From: an uncultured Eubacteriales bacterium
Lineage (GTDB): Bacteria > Bacillota > Clostridia > Oscillospirales > CAG-272
Direction: 5' to 3'
NCBI GenBank assembly: GCA_934432725.1
Contig: CAKRZE010000012.1
Span: 1-64,000, forward strand
DNA length: 64,000 nucleotides
The notes beneath the pieces were generated by a model. It had not been told where the DNA came from. It saw only the letters and a list, made by a program, of their open reading frames with translations, and ran no database searches. This document shows, piece after piece, positions 62,019-64,000 of this stretch; position 1 is the first letter of the stretch; the number at the start of each line of letters is the position of its first letter. Position numbers and translations under genes: made by a program.

Positions 62019-63479
62019 ATGATGGAAGACGATGATTTGCGAGAAACCCCGCAGGACAGCGCGGCGGAGGAAGGAAAAGGACTGGGTTCCGATGCGGAGC
62101 GGGAAGAAAAGCGCCCCCTTCCGGACCCCGATAAGATGGACGAGGTCCCTGTGACAGAGCCGTCGCAGATGACCTCCACCATGGATATGATCCGCGCCGG
62201 AATCAAGTACAAGCCGACGCGCCCGATCCGCAAAAAGAAAAATCTGTTTGCCTGGTTCGGCATCCGGAAAATTCCGGAGAAAACGGCGGTTGTCATGACC
62301 CTTCTGTTTATTGTATCAGCCGCTGCGGTATTTGTTCTGTACGGAATGATGGCGAAAAGCGAAAAGGAGCAGGCAGCGTTCCGCTCGGATGCAGAGCAGA
62401 AGATCGCCGGACTTGAGGCGGACCGGACGGAGGCGGAAAAGGAGCTGGCATCCCTTTCAGAGGAATGCAAAAAGCTTCAGGCACAGCTTGCACAGGGCAG
62501 TCAGAGTGAAGCGGACGCGGAGGAGCTGCGCAGGCTTCTTGCGGAAAAGACGGAGGAACTGAAAAAATTGCAGGAGCAGCTGGATGCCCGGAAAAATTCC
62601 GACGCCATGCACGATCTTTCCGGGACCGCGGCGCTGCTTGCCGAGCTTGACCATCTTTTGGAGACCGGCGCGCCCTATCGGACCGAATCTGTGCCGGACA
62701 CGGATGAATACGGCACAACGATTTATATTAAAAAGGAGGTTTATCCGCATGTCTCGGCGGCGTATCTGAATCTGGAGACCGGCGCTGTGTATGTCAGCGG
62801 AGGCGATACCGTATACCAGAGCGGAAGTGCAAACGGGCTTTCTCTGGCGCTTGCCATTCTGGAAAAGGCTTCTCAGGAAAAGAGCGCTTCCGCCGGGAAT
62901 GCGGAGAACGCCGCAGAGCTGCGCTATGATCTGTCCCGCACCTATATTTACAAGGCGGAGGACGCCGTTCCGGGCAGCAGCATCATCAAAAGCACGGGAG
63001 TCGGAAGAGAATACACACATCTGGAGCTGATCAGGCTTCTTGTGCAGTATGGGGATGCGGTGGCATATGACAGGCTTTTGGCGGAGTACGGTACGCAGGA
63101 TATGGACGAGCTTCTGCTCCGGCTCGGATGCACGGTGGCAAAGGACAACCCGAAAAGCCTGACAGTGACCGACGCGCTTCGGATTCTTCGGGAGGCGTAC
63201 CGCTTTATGACAGGGGACGCGTATTATGCTTCGGCAATGCAGGAAAGCATGACCTCTGCGGCAGCTACATCGCTGTCCACGCAGCTGTCCGCGCTTACCG
63301 TTGCAAGGCAGTTTGCCCTGTCTGACGGCGTGTGCCACGAATTGAACATTGTGATGGGGGATACGCCGTATCTTGCGGTGGTTCTGACCGATATGGGGTA
63401 TGGCGGGGACGATGTTTCCGCATTTCTGTCATCGGTGGGCAGAAAGCTGACGGGGCTGCATGCATCGGTTGCCGGATGA
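62019..63479 (+). CDS. Membrane-anchored coiled coil with inactive beta-lactamase-like domain
   Basis: A 486-residue protein. An acidic cytoplasmic part (1-72) ends in basic IRKKKNLF; one membrane segment follows (about 88-110, KTAVVMTLLFIVSAAAVFVL), then a coiled coil (about 112-190: EKELASLSEECKKLQAQLAQ, EELRRLLAEKTEELKKLQEQ) and an outer domain (about 205-486). The outer domain looks like the serine-hydrolase (class A beta-lactamase) fold: ELIRLLVQYGDAVAYDRLLA fits the family's SDNTA helix, and VARQFALSDGVCHELNIVMG the KTG strand region. But the active-site SxxK is replaced by SGSANGLSLALA, and no KTG is present, so it is probably a binding rather than an enzymatic domain. The start has only a weak upstream GGAGG. 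Confidence 0.6.
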   Translation: MMEDDDLRETPQDSAAEEGKGLGSDAEREEKRPLPDPDKMDEVPVTEPSQMTSTMDMIRAGIKYKPTRPIRKKKNLFAWFGIRKIPEKTAVVMTLLFIVSAAAVFVLYGMMAKSEKEQAAFRSDAEQKIAGLEADRTEAEKELASLSEECKKLQAQLAQGSQSEADAEELRRLLAEKTEELKKLQEQLDARKNSDAMHDLSGTAALLAELDHLLETGAPYRTESVPDTDEYGTTIYIKKEVYPHVSAAYLNLETGAVYVSGGDTVYQSGSANGLSLALAILEKASQEKSASAGNAENAAELRYDLSRTYIYKAEDAVPGSSIIKSTGVGREYTHLELIRLLVQYGDAVAYDRLLAEYGTQDMDELLLRLGCTVAKDNPKSLTVTDALRILREAYRFMTGDAYYASAMQESMTSAAATSLSTQLSALTVARQFALSDGVCHELNIVMGDTPYLAVVLTDMGYGGDDVSAFLSSVGRKLTGLHASVAG

Positions 63480-63750
63480 GCTGACGGCTTGCGGAAAGGC
63501 ATTGCCGGAGCCTCCGGCGGCGGAAGGAATATTTTCCGGGAAGAGCGCCGTCCGCACCGGGGGTGTGGCTGACGGGACCCGGACGCGCCGCGGCGGGACC
63601 GATGTATTCCGGGGCAAATGCTTCTGACATTTGCCGGGCAGCTGGAATGACGGAAAACGGGACCGGTCCGCATGAGCCGCGAACGGACGACATATAGAAA
63701 GCCGATGGCGCACCGACTGCGCAGGCTGCCGGACGGACGAAATATAAAAA
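63480..63750. other. Stretch downstream of the last gene
   Basis: About 270 bases, no supported gene; the palindrome element follows. Confidence 0.4.
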
Positions 63751-63952
63751 GGGGTGTGAACAAACTCATTTTGAGTTTGTTCACACCCCGAAAACGTTGG
63801 TCTATGCGGCTGAAAGCCGCCGTTTTGCCGACAGGGCAATCGAAAAACAATGATACAAGGGGGAAAGCCGGTCGGGCTCGCCTCAAAAATACCGGGCTTC
63901 CGATCGGCATTTTTGCAGGGCTGTGAAGAACATCAGGCTCTTTAACAGTCCC
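63751..63952 (-). repeat. Three-palindrome element, copy D (inverted)
   Basis: In plus-strand order: palindrome III 63751-63789 (18-bp perfect stem, GGGGTGTGAACAAACTCA/TGAGTTTGTTCACACCCC), the core reversed (GCCGCCGTTTTGCC), palindrome II 63884-63915 and palindrome I 63918-63952 (GGGCTGT.../...ACAGTCCC). The order is the reverse of copies A to C, so this copy is inverted. Confidence 0.85.
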
Positions 63953-64000
63953 GCGTTGGAATGCGGCGCCCGCCCCGGGCAAGCCGGAACCGGGAGCTAC

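Overview
The window comes from a spore-forming, Gram-positive Clostridia-type Firmicute with a fairly high G+C chromosome (an Oscillospirales-like gut anaerobe is the best guess). The main reason is the conserved block mazG - hup - rqcP - yabP - yabQ - divIC at 58-62 kb, of which yabP and yabQ are sporulation genes, together with a SpoVB-like flippase, the cdaA-cdaR pair, AGGAGG-type ribosome sites and TTGACA-17-TATAAT promoters.

Layout. 1-3.9 kb: right edge of an integrative/conjugative element, all minus strand and visibly more AT-rich than the rest, with an ArdA-like antirestriction gene, unknown element genes, and a scrambled remnant of a Cna-B/SpaA-type surface protein. 4.0-4.2 kb: tRNA-Thr and tRNA-Tyr. 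4.9-12.4 kb: iron alcohol dehydrogenase, aldose epimerase, a phosphoribosyltransferase, an EIIC-type membrane protein, a conserved unknown and a YitT protein. 12.6-16.2 kb: a minus-strand envelope group (TPM, LemA, TelA, XpaC). 16.2-18.4 kb: nearly gene-free. 18.4-30.0 kb: a compact phage-derived head and tail cluster. 30.4-40.9 kb: zinc/manganese-binding lipoprotein under a Fur-type box, DUF1292, a probable 6S RNA, CCA-adding enzyme, a repeat-rich membrane protein, a VanY-type carboxypeptidase, a sugar isomerase-like protein, a methyltransferase and D-Ala-D-Ala ligase. 42.1-54.5 kb: c-di-AMP cyclase and its regulator, an FAD oxidoreductase, RecJ, RelA, Dtd, HemZ and a uridine kinase-like protein. 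55.2-63.5 kb: a MtaD-like deaminase, SpoVB-like flippase, MazG (with an in-frame TGA), HU, RqcP, YabP, YabQ, DivIC and an anchored, apparently inactive beta-lactamase-fold protein.

The most interesting locus is the phage-derived cluster. It has large terminase, capsid protein, portal, scaffold, connector, Dit, a Gp37-like tail protein, a fibre-like protein, XkdX and a small-terminase-like gene. It has no integrase, repressor, replication or lysis gene and no visible tape-measure gene, and its order is unusual (capsid before portal, small terminase last). Its genes are open and host-like in base composition, so it may be a domesticated particle (gene-transfer-agent-like or tail-like). That is an inference, not a demonstration.

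Other structure of note: a dispersed family of roughly 200-bp elements built from three palindromes (four copies), a tandem array of three terminator-like palindromes with a 133-135 bp period, 102-bp tandem repeats inside a membrane-protein gene, and a 42-residue gene made of three repeats. Starts were chosen by ribosome-site position; several are shorter than the longest open frame.
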